Shown here in pieces: positions 1 through 8,905 of a stretch of DNA of 64,000 nt. Origin of the DNA: Alkalinema sp. CACIAM 70d. GTDB taxonomy: Bacteria > Cyanobacteriota > Cyanobacteriia > Leptolyngbyales > Leptolyngbyaceae. The translations under genes were made by a program, and so were the position numbers. The DNA is taken from contig MUGG01000155.1 in NCBI GenBank assembly GCA_002148405.1, positions 23,283-87,282 of the forward strand, given 5' to 3'. The number at the start of each line of letters is the position of its first letter. Within the stretch, counting starts at the first letter, position 1. The notes under the pieces are model-generated. The model made no database searches. It was not told where the DNA came from and was given only the letters and a program-made list of their open reading frames with translations.

Positions 1-429
1 AATGGCTGTAATCTGTTGGGTATTGCGATCGTTAAGCGACCAAACCCATTCCTGGGGGGCAATGTAGTAGACGATCGGGACTTTTGGGAACGACTGGCGC
101 ACAAAATGCCCCATGCCTAAATTGGCTCCTACATAGTCAATCAAAATGACTAAGTCTGGCGGATACTCCAGCAAATAGCGCTTGGCTTTGCGTTGCAGTA
201 ACAGTGTGGGTAACACATAGGGCAATGCTTCAAAGACGCCGATCGAGCCGATCGCGCTGGTATTGCCTAACAACGTGGCTCCTGCTGCTGCCATGCGATC
301 GCCCCCGAGGGCCACAATTTCGAGATCGATCCCTTGGCTTTGGGCTTGGCGATACAACGCCTCCACCAGCATTGCCCCTTGCAAATCGCCGGATACCTCG
401 CCCGTACTGATAAAAATTCTTCGTTTCAC
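1..429 (-). CDS. lpxB: Lipid-A-disaccharide synthase, N-terminal part (runs off the left edge)
   Basis: LpxB joins UDP-2,3-diacylglucosamine to lipid X to make the lipid A disaccharide on the cytoplasmic side of the inner membrane. Only the first 143 codons are in the window. The start is a GTG (427-429) giving VKRRIFISTGEVSGDLQGA, which matches the usual start of the family; the STGEVSGD loop is the conserved N-terminal nucleotide-sugar fold signature. It lies 34 bp after the lpxA stop on the same strand, so it is probably co-transcribed with lpxA. The C-terminal half, with the UDP-sugar site, is outside the window, so intactness cannot be judged. Confidence 0.93.
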   Translation of the reverse strand, partial: MKRRIFISTGEVSGDLQGAMLVEALYRQAQSQGIDLEIVALGGDRMAAAGATLLGNTSAIGSIGVFEALPYVLPTLLLQRKAKRYLLEYPPDLVILIDYVGANLGMGHFVRQSFPKVPIVYYIAPQEWVWSLNDRNTQQITAI

Positions 430-463
430 AAATTGATTCCCCAATTGAGTCTTTTCTGGGAAT

Positions 464-1270
464 TTAGCCCCTTCCAGGAACCAAGCCCCGACGACCGGGC
501 AATTGGGACAGCAAGATGAATTGTCGGAGATGGCGCAGGTAGTCGTTGTCTGAAAGGGTTTCCAGTTGTTCTACCGCTTGGGCAAAGGTGGACTGCGATC
601 GATACAGGAGGCGAAAGGCTTGTTTCAAGGATTTTAAAACTTCCCCGTCCTGTAAATCAGCGACTCCAGCCCGTTGCAGGCCAACCAGATTCAGCGATCG
701 CACGCGGGAAGGGTTGCCCTCAACCATCATGTAGGGCGGCACATCCCGATCGATGCGTGCCATCCCCCCCACCATGGCCAAACGCCCAATCCGCACAAAC
801 TGGTGTACGCCTAAAACGCCACTCAGTCGCGCTTGGGATTCAATATGCACATGACCTGCTAAGGCCACGGAGTTAGCAATAATCACCTGATCTTCAATGA
901 CGCTGTTATGACCGACGTGAGTATAGGCCATCAAAAGATTGTTATTGCCAATCCGGGTGACATCATCGTCATGGGTGGGGCGGTGAATGGTGACGTATTC
1001 ACGAATTTGATTGCCATCCCCAATCCGTACCGGGCCACAGGAGCCGTCATACTTCAAGTCCTGGGGTTCGAGGCCGATCGCTGCCCCCGGAAAGATTTGA
1101 TTGCGCTCTCCTACCCTTGTATCCCCATCTAGAACAACATGAGGCCCAATCACGGTGCCTGCTCCGACCTTTACTTTTGCTCCAATAACAGCATATGCCC
1201 CTACTTGTACAGTTGGATGTAATTCAGCACCAGGATGGATAACAGCAGTCGGGTGGATTAGGGTTGCCAT
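464..1270 (-). CDS. lpxA: Acyl-[ACP]-UDP-N-acetylglucosamine O-acyltransferase
   Basis: LpxA carries out the first step of lipid A synthesis, moving a hydroxyacyl chain from ACP to UDP-GlcNAc in the cytoplasm. The 268-residue product starts MATLIHPTAVIHPGAELHP and has the isoleucine-patch hexapeptide repeats (left-handed beta helix) over about residues 1-190. The catalytic-histidine region is seen in the stretch YTHVGHNSVIEDQVIIANSV. An open frame continues upstream to 1366, but the ATG at 1270 gives the family-length protein and the conserved first residues. It sits between fabZ (461 bp upstream) and lpxB (34 bp downstream), the usual cyanobacterial order. Length is normal for the family. 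Confidence 0.95.
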   Translation of the reverse strand: MATLIHPTAVIHPGAELHPTVQVGAYAVIGAKVKVGAGTVIGPHVVLDGDTRVGERNQIFPGAAIGLEPQDLKYDGSCGPVRIGDGNQIREYVTIHRPTHDDDVTRIGNNNLLMAYTHVGHNSVIEDQVIIANSVALAGHVHIESQARLSGVLGVHQFVRIGRLAMVGGMARIDRDVPPYMMVEGNPSRVRSLNLVGLQRAGVADLQDGEVLKSLKQAFRLLYRSQSTFAQAVEQLETLSDNDYLRHLRQFILLSQLPGRRGLVPGRG

Positions 1271-1731
1271 ATCAGCTATGCGTGGTGAGTATTGCCTAGA
1301 CGGACAGGCTAACCTGAGGTACGGCCTCAGCACACTCTTGCTTAGCCACCATTGCCAAAAGTACAACAGCGGCGGGAGTGCTGCCTCAAGTTAACTGACG
1401 TAGGCAGTGGGAAGGGAAGACGGTGTAAGGAGCAAGGAGAAGCGGTCAGCCAGTGAGCTTATTCTAGACGGAGGAACCAAAAAGGCAACCGACTATTCCC
1501 GTCACCCCAATTGAGGTTGACCCATCAGCCTGAGTTGATCTACCAGCCCGAATTGACTCATCAGCCAATGACTGTAAATGAGTCATTGGCAATGATTGAG
1601 AGCAGGGGGAAGAGTGTGGACTCATTGTAATCAGTTGCAATCAGTCGGTTTTGCCCATTAGTCAACCTTGGGTGAGGCTATGGAACTGACTTAACCATTC
1701 GTGTGAGGGTTTGGCAAGAGATTAGCGGAAT
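1271..1731. other. Intergenic gap between fabZ and lpxA, with a 10-bp-stem hairpin
   Basis: No convincing gene in this 461-bp gap. At 1564-1590 there is a perfect inverted repeat, GCCAATGACT and AGTCATTGGC around a 7-nt loop. It is not followed by a T-run on either strand, so it is not a classical terminator. It is preceded by two loosely repeated segments around CATCAGCC and AATTGAC (1505-1570). The gap is long for genes otherwise packed in one cluster, so lpxA-lpxB may have their own promoter here. Confidence 0.5.
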
Positions 1732-2223
1732 TTAGTCTACTAATGCAAACATTAATTCACCTTCGCAGGCCAGTTGTCCATCAACTTCAGCACGACCTTG
1801 CATCTTCCCAAATCGACGGCCTTTGACCGACAACAGTTCCACGGTCATTACCAGTTGGTCTCCTGGCACAACGGGGCGACGGAACCGCACTTTATCAATT
1901 CCCGCAAACATAAACAGTCCATCGGGGACATCTGCCATTTGGGTCAAAACAATGCCACCCACCTGTGCCATCGCTTCGACAATGAGCACTCCTGGCATAA
2001 TAGGACGACCGGGGAAGTGCCCTTGGAACTGCGGTTCATTGAAGGAGATATTCTTAATCCCCACTGCAAGCTTGCCGGGAACAAAGTCAATGATTCGATC
2101 GACTAGGGCAAAAGGATAGCGATGGGGCAAGAGCTTATGAATCTCTTCCACAGAAAAAGTGGTTTTCATGGGCGCAGGTTCGGAGGTCGTCTCAGCCGGT
2201 TTAAGGTCAGTCAGGATGGTCAT
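1732..2223 (-). CDS. fabZ: 3-hydroxyacyl-[acyl-carrier-protein] dehydratase FabZ
   Basis: FabZ removes water from 3-hydroxyacyl-ACP in fatty-acid elongation and competes with LpxA/LpxD for hydroxyacyl-ACP. The hot-dog fold is recognisable. The catalytic His lies in LPHRYPFALVDRI and the catalytic Glu in MPGVLIVEAMAQVGG. I start at the ATG at 2223 (MTILTDLKPAET, 163 residues). The open frame reaches a TTG at 2265 that nearly touches the lpxC stop, and an internal ATG at 2169 (MKTTFSVEEIHKLLPHRYP) would give a product closer to typical FabZ size. The gene follows lpxC by about 43 bp in the omp85-lpxC-fabZ-lpxA-lpxB order. Confidence 0.95.
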   Translation of the reverse strand: MTILTDLKPAETTSEPAPMKTTFSVEEIHKLLPHRYPFALVDRIIDFVPGKLAVGIKNISFNEPQFQGHFPGRPIMPGVLIVEAMAQVGGIVLTQMADVPDGLFMFAGIDKVRFRRPVVPGDQLVMTVELLSVKGRRFGKMQGRAEVDGQLACEGELMFALVD

Positions 2224-2266
2224 GGATTCGGTTTTGGATACACAAGAACGAAGCGAAATTAACAAG

Positions 2267-3202
2267 CTAGCCTGGATTCACGATCGTCGCGAGTTGTTGA
2301 GCTAGCTGGGTATGTAGGTGATGACTCGCTTTGTAGGCTAAGTAGTGAGCGGTAGGCAAATGTCCCACCAAACTTAAATCCCCTACTAAGTCTAAAAGCT
2401 TATGACGGACTGGCTCATTTGAAAATCGTAATGGCGGATTTAACCACCCTGCTTGGCTACAAACCAAGGCGTTGTCCAAGCTGCCCCCTTTGATTAATCC
2501 AGCGCTTTGGAGGTGCTCGATTTGATGGGCGAGGCCAAAGGTGCGGGCGGGGGCAATTTCTTGGATGAAGGCAGTTTGGCTGGGTGACCAACTGTGCCAC
2601 TGATTGCCGATCGCGGGAACGTCAAAGTCAATGCCGTAGCTGAAGCGCAACTCCGGCGCAGGTAAAGCTGCTACAAAGGCATCGCCCTGGCGCACCCAAA
2701 GGGGTTCGGTGAGTTCCCACTGGGGGCGGGGAGCGGTTTGGATAGTGATGCCTACGCTAGCGATCGCTGTGGCCCAATCCTGGGCTGAACCATCGAGCAA
2801 CGGCACTTCTCCGCCATCAATTTCGATGTGGACGTTATCGACACCAAGGCCCAACAGCGCTGCTAGGAGATGCTCGACTGTGCGAACTTGGGCCTTGCCT
2901 TGGGCTGTTTCGGTGATCAATTCGGTGGATAGTACGGTTTGTTGAACGTTGGCAACCTTGGCTGGAATCGCAGGGGTGTTAGGTAAATCAGTACGGATGA
3001 AGGTGCGACCCGTGTCATTGGGAGCAGGGACGAGGCGCACAGTCGTGGTAAGGCCTGAATGCAAGCCTATCCCTGTACAGGTAATCGGTTGGGCGATCGT
3101 GCATTGGCGATCGGTTGGGCGATCGTCCATTGATAGACCCTTGGCTACCGTTTTGCCTGAAGTTTCAGTCACGGTAGTTGGGGTTACCTCAGCCTCTTTC
3201 AT
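2267..3202 (-). CDS. lpxC: UDP-3-O-acyl-N-acetylglucosamine deacetylase
   Basis: LpxC is the zinc-dependent deacetylase that commits the cell to lipid A synthesis. The conserved start of the fold, QCTIAQPITCTGIGLHSG, is present. So are the zinc-site regions RTVEHLLAALLGLGVDN (first His) and RHKLLDLVGDLSLVGH (second His and Asp, then the general catalytic His). The ATG at 3202 gives 311 residues; an ATG at 3130 (MDDRPTDRQ) would give 287 and is also possible because residues 1-24 are unconserved. It starts 34 bp after the omp85 stop, so the two are probably co-transcribed. Confidence 0.95.
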   Translation of the reverse strand: MKEAEVTPTTVTETSGKTVAKGLSMDDRPTDRQCTIAQPITCTGIGLHSGLTTTVRLVPAPNDTGRTFIRTDLPNTPAIPAKVANVQQTVLSTELITETAQGKAQVRTVEHLLAALLGLGVDNVHIEIDGGEVPLLDGSAQDWATAIASVGITIQTAPRPQWELTEPLWVRQGDAFVAALPAPELRFSYGIDFDVPAIGNQWHSWSPSQTAFIQEIAPARTFGLAHQIEHLQSAGLIKGGSLDNALVCSQAGWLNPPLRFSNEPVRHKLLDLVGDLSLVGHLPTAHYLAYKASHHLHTQLAQQLATIVNPG

Positions 3203-3236
3203 TCCCGCACCCTCATTTCTGCACCTTCTCTCGCCT

Positions 3237-5693
3237 TTAGAAGCGTTCGCCAATCCCAAAGTGAAGACGACTTTCTCCTTGGTCGTTGAACCCATAGTCT
3301 ACACGAATTGGGCCGAGGGGCGACTGTACCCGTACGCCTAAGCCGTAACCAATGCCGCTTCCGGGTTTGCCCCGCAGTCCAGCAGGATTCCCCTTGACGC
3401 TATCTCCGGTGCCCAAGTCGGTGGCTGCATCAACGAACAATGCGCCGGAGATGATCGAGAACAGAGGGAATCGGTATTCCGCAGAGGCTTGCAGGAAGCT
3501 CTTACCGCTACCCACATCGCCTTCATCATAACCTCGGACGGAGTTACTACCGCCGAGGGAGAAAGCTTCGTAGGGGGGCAAATCGCCCAGTACGGTGCCA
3601 CCTTGGATGTTAAAGGCAAAGGCTTGGGGACAATCTGCCAGTTTAGGATCCTTGGTTTGGCATCCCTTAGTGAACTTGGTGATCCGGGTGGGAACGTAGA
3701 AGCTGTAGCTGCCCCGCAGGCGGTTAAACAGGATGCTCCCTTGACCGATCGGAAGCGATTGTTCCGTCCCAAAGCGAAGGACGGAGCCCCGTGTGGGTTT
3801 CAGTGGATCGTTGCGGGTGTCTTTGACAAAGCCAAGCTGAACGGTAAGCAGGTCATCGGTGCCCTCGCCACTAAAGCTGAGGTCACGCCCAAAGCCGACG
3901 GTTTGCCCTGCTTCATTCACCAAGGGGGTATCCGCCTCAACCTTGTCACCATCTGCGTTCTGGATTTTAACCCGTTGGTATTGCAAGCCTAGGGATGCTG
4001 ACCAAGCCGATCGCTTGAAGACATCTTTGGACAGGGGGCGGGAGAAGCTGATGCCACCACCGGTGCGGACAACCCGAGGCCGATCGCGATCGCCGCCATT
4101 GAGAATCCGCACTTCGTCTTCGCCCCCGTCAAAAATTAGGGAAATGCTGCGGCGACGGAAGCCGTTAATTGTGTAGGAGGTGCGGTAGGGATCCCCGGCA
4201 ATCCAGGGGTCAGAGAAGCTGGCATCAAACAGCAGTTCCCGTTGCCCCACTTGCAGTTCGGCCCCCAGTTTTTGGTTGTTGCCGCCTAGGTTCTGCTGCT
4301 GGTAACTGACGGTTCCAAACAGGCCGCTGGCGGAGCTAATCCCGGCCCCGGCGGCGATCGATCCGGTGTTGCGCTCGACCACGTTGACGTTAACGATCGC
4401 TTTCTTAGGATCCGAGCCTGGATCAAGGGATAGCTTGACATCTTCAAAAATGCCAAGGCCAAAGACGCGCTGCAAGTCCCGTTCGGCGGTCTTGCGATTG
4501 AAGACTTGTCCCGATTTGGTTTCCATTTCCCGCAGAACAATGAATTCGCGGGTACGACCCTTGGGTTTACCGTTTTTGTCGAGCTGTTCTTCGCCTTCTT
4601 TGTTTAAGAAGCGAACTCGAACCGATTCGATGTCCCCTTCGGCAACTTGCAGGGTGACGGTACCATCGGGATCAACTTTGGGCAGATCGACGACCTGGGC
4701 CAGCACATAGCCTTCGTCTTGGTAGCGTTTGGTCAGGTCTTGGATACCTCGTTGCAGGCTGCGGTAGTTGAGGGTGGAGCCATACTGCTCTTGGAAGACC
4801 TTGTCTACATCAGCCTGTTTGACGATCGAGCTACCTTCAATCCGCACCCCTTTTAGCGTTGGGTTCGGTTGCACGTCAAAAACCACGCGAACGCCTAAGG
4901 ACGTATCTTCCGGTTTGGCTTGGACATTGGCAAAAAATCCGGTCGCAAAAATGGCGTTGATGTCTTCTTGCAGTTGCGATCGGGTCGTTGTCTGGCCGGG
5001 ACGGGTGCGAATGACCCGGTAGACCTCATCTTCCAGGTTGCCCGTTGCTCCAGTCACTTGCACTTCTGCAACTAGAACGCGAGGTTCCGGTGGTTGTTCT
5101 CCGGCAGCGGGTTGGCCTGCGGGGGGCTGACCTGTGCTGGGTAATGGTGGGGCTTGGGAGGGGGTGGGAGTGACCTGAGGGGTGGTTTGGGGAGCCACTT
5201 GAATAGTGGGATCCTGGGGAGTCGTAGGAGCCGGAGCTTCGGGTGTAATTTTGATTTGATTGGGAGTTTCCTGCTCGGGAATCCCCCCCTGGGCCAGCAG
5301 TAGCGCCGCTGGGGATGGGGGCGTGGTTTCCGGAGACAGGCGTTCGATCGTGCCTGTTGTGCTCTCAACCGTTTCGGTCTCAACCATGACTTCAGGTGGA
5401 GCTGCTGCAATTTGAGTTCCAGCTTTAGTCACAGCAGTTTTAGGCTGACTTTCTTTAGGGGAAAGGGCTTTGGGCGAAATTGCTTTCGGCTCAGCAATTT
5501 TTGGCTCAGTATTTTTTGGTTCAATCTTCAGTTCAGAAATCGGTTTGCTGAGTTCCTGATCGGTCTGGGTTGGTACTCCGTCCGATTTCACAGCATCTTC
5601 AGCCGAAGCTGCCTGTGCCGCTGAGGCATAACCAAGGCTTGCAGTGGCAGCAAGAGCCGCTAGCCAAATGGGAGAGAATCGCAGATAACGCAC
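3237..5693 (-). CDS. omp85: Omp85/BamA-family outer-membrane assembly protein
   Basis: Omp85 inserts beta-barrel proteins into the outer membrane. The 818-residue product begins at a GTG (5693) with a signal peptide (hydrophobic stretch then ASAAQA). A Lys/Pro-rich low-complexity region with repeated EPK/SPK motifs and a Pro/Gln/Thr-rich segment follow to about residue 205. Then come POTRA-type domains (about residues 205-440, probably three) and the C-terminal barrel. The barrel contains the conserved VRGYDEGDVGSG loop-6 motif and ends in Phe (GIGERF), the outer-membrane targeting signature. It heads the lpxC-fabZ-lpxA-lpxB set, a layout common in cyanobacteria. The N-terminal extension, roughly 180 residues of Pro/Lys-rich sequence before the first POTRA, may cross the thick cyanobacterial peptidoglycan; that is inference. 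Confidence 0.95.
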   Translation of the reverse strand: MRYLRFSPIWLAALAATASLGYASAAQAASAEDAVKSDGVPTQTDQELSKPISELKIEPKNTEPKIAEPKAISPKALSPKESQPKTAVTKAGTQIAAAPPEVMVETETVESTTGTIERLSPETTPPSPAALLLAQGGIPEQETPNQIKITPEAPAPTTPQDPTIQVAPQTTPQVTPTPSQAPPLPSTGQPPAGQPAAGEQPPEPRVLVAEVQVTGATGNLEDEVYRVIRTRPGQTTTRSQLQEDINAIFATGFFANVQAKPEDTSLGVRVVFDVQPNPTLKGVRIEGSSIVKQADVDKVFQEQYGSTLNYRSLQRGIQDLTKRYQDEGYVLAQVVDLPKVDPDGTVTLQVAEGDIESVRVRFLNKEGEEQLDKNGKPKGRTREFIVLREMETKSGQVFNRKTAERDLQRVFGLGIFEDVKLSLDPGSDPKKAIVNVNVVERNTGSIAAGAGISSASGLFGTVSYQQQNLGGNNQKLGAELQVGQRELLFDASFSDPWIAGDPYRTSYTINGFRRRSISLIFDGGEDEVRILNGGDRDRPRVVRTGGGISFSRPLSKDVFKRSAWSASLGLQYQRVKIQNADGDKVEADTPLVNEAGQTVGFGRDLSFSGEGTDDLLTVQLGFVKDTRNDPLKPTRGSVLRFGTEQSLPIGQGSILFNRLRGSYSFYVPTRITKFTKGCQTKDPKLADCPQAFAFNIQGGTVLGDLPPYEAFSLGGSNSVRGYDEGDVGSGKSFLQASAEYRFPLFSIISGALFVDAATDLGTGDSVKGNPAGLRGKPGSGIGYGLGVRVQSPLGPIRVDYGFNDQGESRLHFGIGERF

Positions 5694-5777
5694 GATCGAG
5701 TTGCTCCTTACACCAACACCAATCCAAACAACACAATACCAAGAAAGGATAAGGGGAAAAGCCTAGAAAATCTAGTT

Positions 5778-6551
5778 TTAAACCGCTTGTCCAAGAACTC
5801 GCTCTAAAACTTGACGATAGCCACCTTCGACATCGCCAAGGTCTTGACGGAAGCGATCCTTGTCTAGGACGCGCTTTTGCGGATCGGGTTCCCCTTGTTT
5901 CCAGAGCCGACAGGTATCGGGGCTGATTTCATCGGCCAGTAGGATTTGACCCGTGCGATCGCGGCCAAATTCTAGCTTGAAGTCCACGAGGGTAATCTCG
6001 CATTGATTGAAGAAATCTCGTAGCACGTCGTTGATGGTTAAGGCCATGCGGGTCAAGGTTTCCACTTCTTCCGGGGTGGCGAGGTTGAGCAACCGCAGGC
6101 GATCGGGGGTGAGTAGTGGATCACCCAAGGCATCATCCTTGAGGTAGAACTCGACGAGGGGGGGCTGAATCTCGGTGCCGAGGGCCAATCCGGTTTGTTT
6201 GCAGAGGCTACCAGCGGCAATATTCCGCACGACGACTTCCAGGGGGATAATCGTCACGGCTTTGACCAGCATTTGGGTGAGATGGGGCAGGCTGATGAAG
6301 TGGGTGGGGACGCCTTTGGAGGCCATCAACTTAAACAGGTGAGCAGAGATAGCGTTGTTAATTTCACCTTTGCCCCGGATGCTGCCTTTCTTCTGGGCGT
6401 TGAAGGCGGTGGCGTCATCTTTGAAGAAGGTGAGCAACTGATCGGGGTCATCCGTCGCGTAGAGAATTTTTGCTTTTCCTTCGTAGAGTTTTTCGCCCAA
6501 CTTAATCTCTGCTGGAGCATTTTCACGAGTATCATCAATTGGGCTAGCCAT
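5778..6551 (-). CDS. purC: Phosphoribosylaminoimidazole-succinocarboxamide synthase (SAICAR synthase)
   Basis: PurC joins aspartate to CAIR using ATP in purine synthesis. The 257-residue product has the family motifs LYEGKAKILYATDDPDQLL, FKDDATAFNAQKKG and VVVRNIAAGSLCKQTGL. LVDFKLEFGRD and DEISPDTCRLW, near the C-terminus, are the metal/substrate-binding regions. The length is typical. It ends 84 bp before the omp85 start on the same strand. Whether the two are co-transcribed is not clear, as no terminator is visible between them. Confidence 0.96.
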   Translation of the reverse strand: MASPIDDTRENAPAEIKLGEKLYEGKAKILYATDDPDQLLTFFKDDATAFNAQKKGSIRGKGEINNAISAHLFKLMASKGVPTHFISLPHLTQMLVKAVTIIPLEVVVRNIAAGSLCKQTGLALGTEIQPPLVEFYLKDDALGDPLLTPDRLRLLNLATPEEVETLTRMALTINDVLRDFFNQCEITLVDFKLEFGRDRTGQILLADEISPDTCRLWKQGEPDPQKRVLDKDRFRQDLGDVEGGYRQVLERVLGQAV

Positions 6552-6655
6552 AGAAAAGCCACCTTAAAACTGGAGCGTCAATTATTTTAACGCTCTCAGA
6601 CCCTATGCCAAGCGGAGCTTCTCTATATCCCTCAGAATCTCTCAGATTTGGAGCG

Positions 6656-7207
6656 CTAGTATTTGGAGAGATGGCGCAGACCGAAGTAGATTCCGATCAG
6701 AGAGAGTGGAATGAGAAAGAAGAGGGGATAGGTGGTGATGAGATAAGCAAAGACGATCGAGGCCCAAATCAGCGCAAAAATGCCGATCGTTAGGATAATG
6801 CCATAGATCTGCATCCGGGTCTTGAGGCTGAGTTGATTCCAAAAGGTTTTGGGTTGGGATGTGGATCCGTTTTTGGTGAATTCTTGCCAGTGGTAACTGT
6901 TGGCAGAATGGGGTGAGGAATGAGACCCTTGGGAGGTTTGGCTGGTGGCCGATCGAGCTTGGGGGGAAGCGGGACGTTGGGAATAGGTTTGTTTGGTAAG
7001 GGCTTGCTGCTTGAGCAGGGACTCTAGGGACTCGTAGGCGACGTTGATTTGTTTGAGTTTCTCTTCGGCTTTTTGGCGCAGGCGAGGATTGTGGGAGAAG
7101 CGATCGGGGTGCCAGACTTGGACGAGGTCTTTGTAGGCTTGTTTGAGGTCGTCTAGGGAGACGGGGGGATTGAGTTCTAGTACTTCGTAGCACTGTCGAA
7201 TGTTCAT
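6656..7207 (-). CDS. Membrane-anchored J-domain (DnaJ-like) protein
   Basis: A J-domain protein, expected to stimulate a DnaK/Hsp70 partner. The J domain fills residues 1-65, with the essential HPD triplet at residues 33-35 (VWHPDRF) and the helix IV region LKQINVAYESLESLL. A Ser/Gln-rich linker follows (about residues 66-120), then two predicted membrane spans near the C-terminus (IYGIILTIGIFALIWASIVF and a second hydrophobic stretch). The zinc-finger and C-terminal substrate domains of true DnaJ are absent, so this is a type III J protein that probably recruits Hsp70 to a membrane. The partner is unknown. Confidence 0.85.
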   Translation of the reverse strand: MNIRQCYEVLELNPPVSLDDLKQAYKDLVQVWHPDRFSHNPRLRQKAEEKLKQINVAYESLESLLKQQALTKQTYSQRPASPQARSATSQTSQGSHSSPHSANSYHWQEFTKNGSTSQPKTFWNQLSLKTRMQIYGIILTIGIFALIWASIVFAYLITTYPLFFLIPLSLIGIYFGLRHLSKY

Positions 7208-7301
7208 AAAAGCCCCTAATCACTCACCCCTAGCTCCATCCCATCACATTCCTAGCGTTCCCAGAAGTTTAAGTTCCTTTGCACGATCGAGCGTTTCACG
7301 C

Positions 7302-7787
7302 CTAACCCATGATCAATTTCCACACTAAGCCAACCACAAGGGTGGCTAGGGCTGCAAAGCTAAGGACGATGAGCAGGAGAACGATCGCAAGGACGAAGAT
7401 GAAGCGGCGATCGACTTTGCGTTGCAGGGTGCCGTTGGTGACGTGGGATTCTAGGAGGGCGACGTTGCGACTGTTGGATTTCCAAGCGAAGTCAAATAAA
7501 TCTCCCACGACGGGTATGGCTCCGACGCTGGAATCGAGCAAGATATTCAGCACCATGCGAATCAGGGTGGATTTGGGCACTCCGAAGCGGGCGGCTTCCA
7601 GAACAATGTAGGCGGATACTACAATGCCAACCATATCGCCACCGCCGGGAAGTAGACCGAGCAACGGATCCAGGCCAACTCGATAATTAGTGCCGGGAAT
7701 GGCGATCGCGTTATCGAGCAGTTGTCCCACGGTGCGGACTCGTTGCAGGGCTTGGTCGCGGGAGGCCATTTTTTCGAGGGAATGCAT
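7302..7787 (-). CDS. DUF4112 family membrane protein
   Basis: A 161-residue protein of the DUF4112 type. The conserved core is the segment DNAIAIPGTNYRVGLDPLLG followed by LLPGGGDMVG, and later SVGAIPVVGDLFDFAWKSN. A C-terminal hydrophobic helix (FIFVLAIVLLLIVLSFAALA) suggests membrane anchoring, with a further hydrophobic stretch around GIVVSAYIVLEAARFG. The biochemical role of the family is not known to me. It is flanked by a J-domain gene and a glutathione S-transferase gene on the same strand with gaps of 94 and 42 bp, so co-transcription with the upstream gst gene is plausible. Confidence 0.82.
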   Translation of the reverse strand: MHSLEKMASRDQALQRVRTVGQLLDNAIAIPGTNYRVGLDPLLGLLPGGGDMVGIVVSAYIVLEAARFGVPKSTLIRMVLNILLDSSVGAIPVVGDLFDFAWKSNSRNVALLESHVTNGTLQRKVDRRFIFVLAIVLLLIVLSFAALATLVVGLVWKLIMG

Positions 7788-7829
7788 GGTGGCAGGGGTG
7801 ATGATGACTTCCCTCCAGAATAGCGGATT

Positions 7830-8864
7830 TTATTTGTTGGGGTGATGGTCTCTGACCGACCGGAGGTCAGCGGGGGAGAGATTGCGCTGGGAGGGTTGGT
7901 GCAGCCAATGGAGATCGGGGCTGATGGGGATGAGGCCGCCGGGGTTGAGGGGAAAGAGGTTGCCGTAGTAGTCGCGGCGGATGGTTTCGAAGTCGCAGGT
8001 GTCGGCGATGCCGGGAAGTTGGTAGAGGTCTTGGACGTAGCCGCGCAGGTGGGGATAGTCCTGGATGCGACGGTAGCTACATTTGAAGAGGCCATGGTAG
8101 GCGATGTCAAAGCGGATCAGGGTGGTGAAGAGGCGCACGTCGGCGAGGGTGAGGCGATCGCCGCAGAGATAGGGCTGGGTGGCGAGGCTGGCGTCGATTT
8201 CATCTAAGGTGCGGAAGAGTTCGGTGATGGCTTCTTGGTAGGCGGTTTGGGTTTGGGCGAAGCCACAGCGATAGACGCCGTTGTTGACGGTATTGTAGAT
8301 TTTATCGTTCCAGGTATCAATCGCCGATCGTTGGTCTTCGGGATAGAGATCGATTTCGGGGTGGGTTGCTAACGAGTTAAATTCATTGTTGAAGATTTCG
8401 ATAATTTCTGAGCTTTCGTTGTTGACGATCGTGTTGGTTTTTCCATCCCAGAGGACGGGGACGGTCGATCGGCCTGGGTAATCGGGTTGAGCGGTTTGGT
8501 AGAGTTGCGCCAAGCTCTGACATCCGGCAAAGGGTTCGGGAAAAATCCAGCCCCCGTTTTCTGGGGAGGGTTGGACGATGACGATCGAGATGGCGTCTTG
8601 CAATCCTTTGAGAACGCGCACGATTAGGGTTCGGTGGGCCCAGGGGCAACCCATGCCGACGATGAGGCTGTAGCGATCGGGGTCTGGGGGGAAGCGGGCG
8701 TCGGGTTGGGCGGAGATGCGATCGCGGAATTGGCTGGTGGGGCGTTGGTAGGCTCCGGAGGTGCTTCGGGGAGCCATTTGAGACATCATGGTTTGCCAGA
8801 GGGTTGTCCAAACCCAGCGGCCTGTTTGGATGATGAGTTTGGGGGGAAGTGCTTTTTTCGCCAT
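7830..8864 (-). CDS. Glutathionyl-hydroquinone reductase (xi-class glutathione S-transferase)
   Basis: Xi-class GST enzymes remove glutathione from glutathionyl-hydroquinones. The thioredoxin-fold N-terminal half carries the catalytic motif GMGCPWAHRTLIV. The C-terminal helical GST domain includes the segments YNTVNNGVYRCGFAQTQTAY and LCGDRLTLADVRLFTTLIRFD followed by the Tyr-rich YRRIQDYPHLRGYVQDLYQ and PGIADTC. At 344 residues it is the normal size. Family assignment is secure; the physiological substrate here is unknown. It starts about 40 bp from the stop of the NACHT gene and probably has its own promoter inside that gene's tail. Confidence 0.9.
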   Translation of the reverse strand: MAKKALPPKLIIQTGRWVWTTLWQTMMSQMAPRSTSGAYQRPTSQFRDRISAQPDARFPPDPDRYSLIVGMGCPWAHRTLIVRVLKGLQDAISIVIVQPSPENGGWIFPEPFAGCQSLAQLYQTAQPDYPGRSTVPVLWDGKTNTIVNNESSEIIEIFNNEFNSLATHPEIDLYPEDQRSAIDTWNDKIYNTVNNGVYRCGFAQTQTAYQEAITELFRTLDEIDASLATQPYLCGDRLTLADVRLFTTLIRFDIAYHGLFKCSYRRIQDYPHLRGYVQDLYQLPGIADTCDFETIRRDYYGNLFPLNPGGLIPISPDLHWLHQPSQRNLSPADLRSVRDHHPNK

Positions 8865-8905
8865 GGGGACTGATTCGTTGGGGCTAGCAATACAATCTAA
8901 CCCAC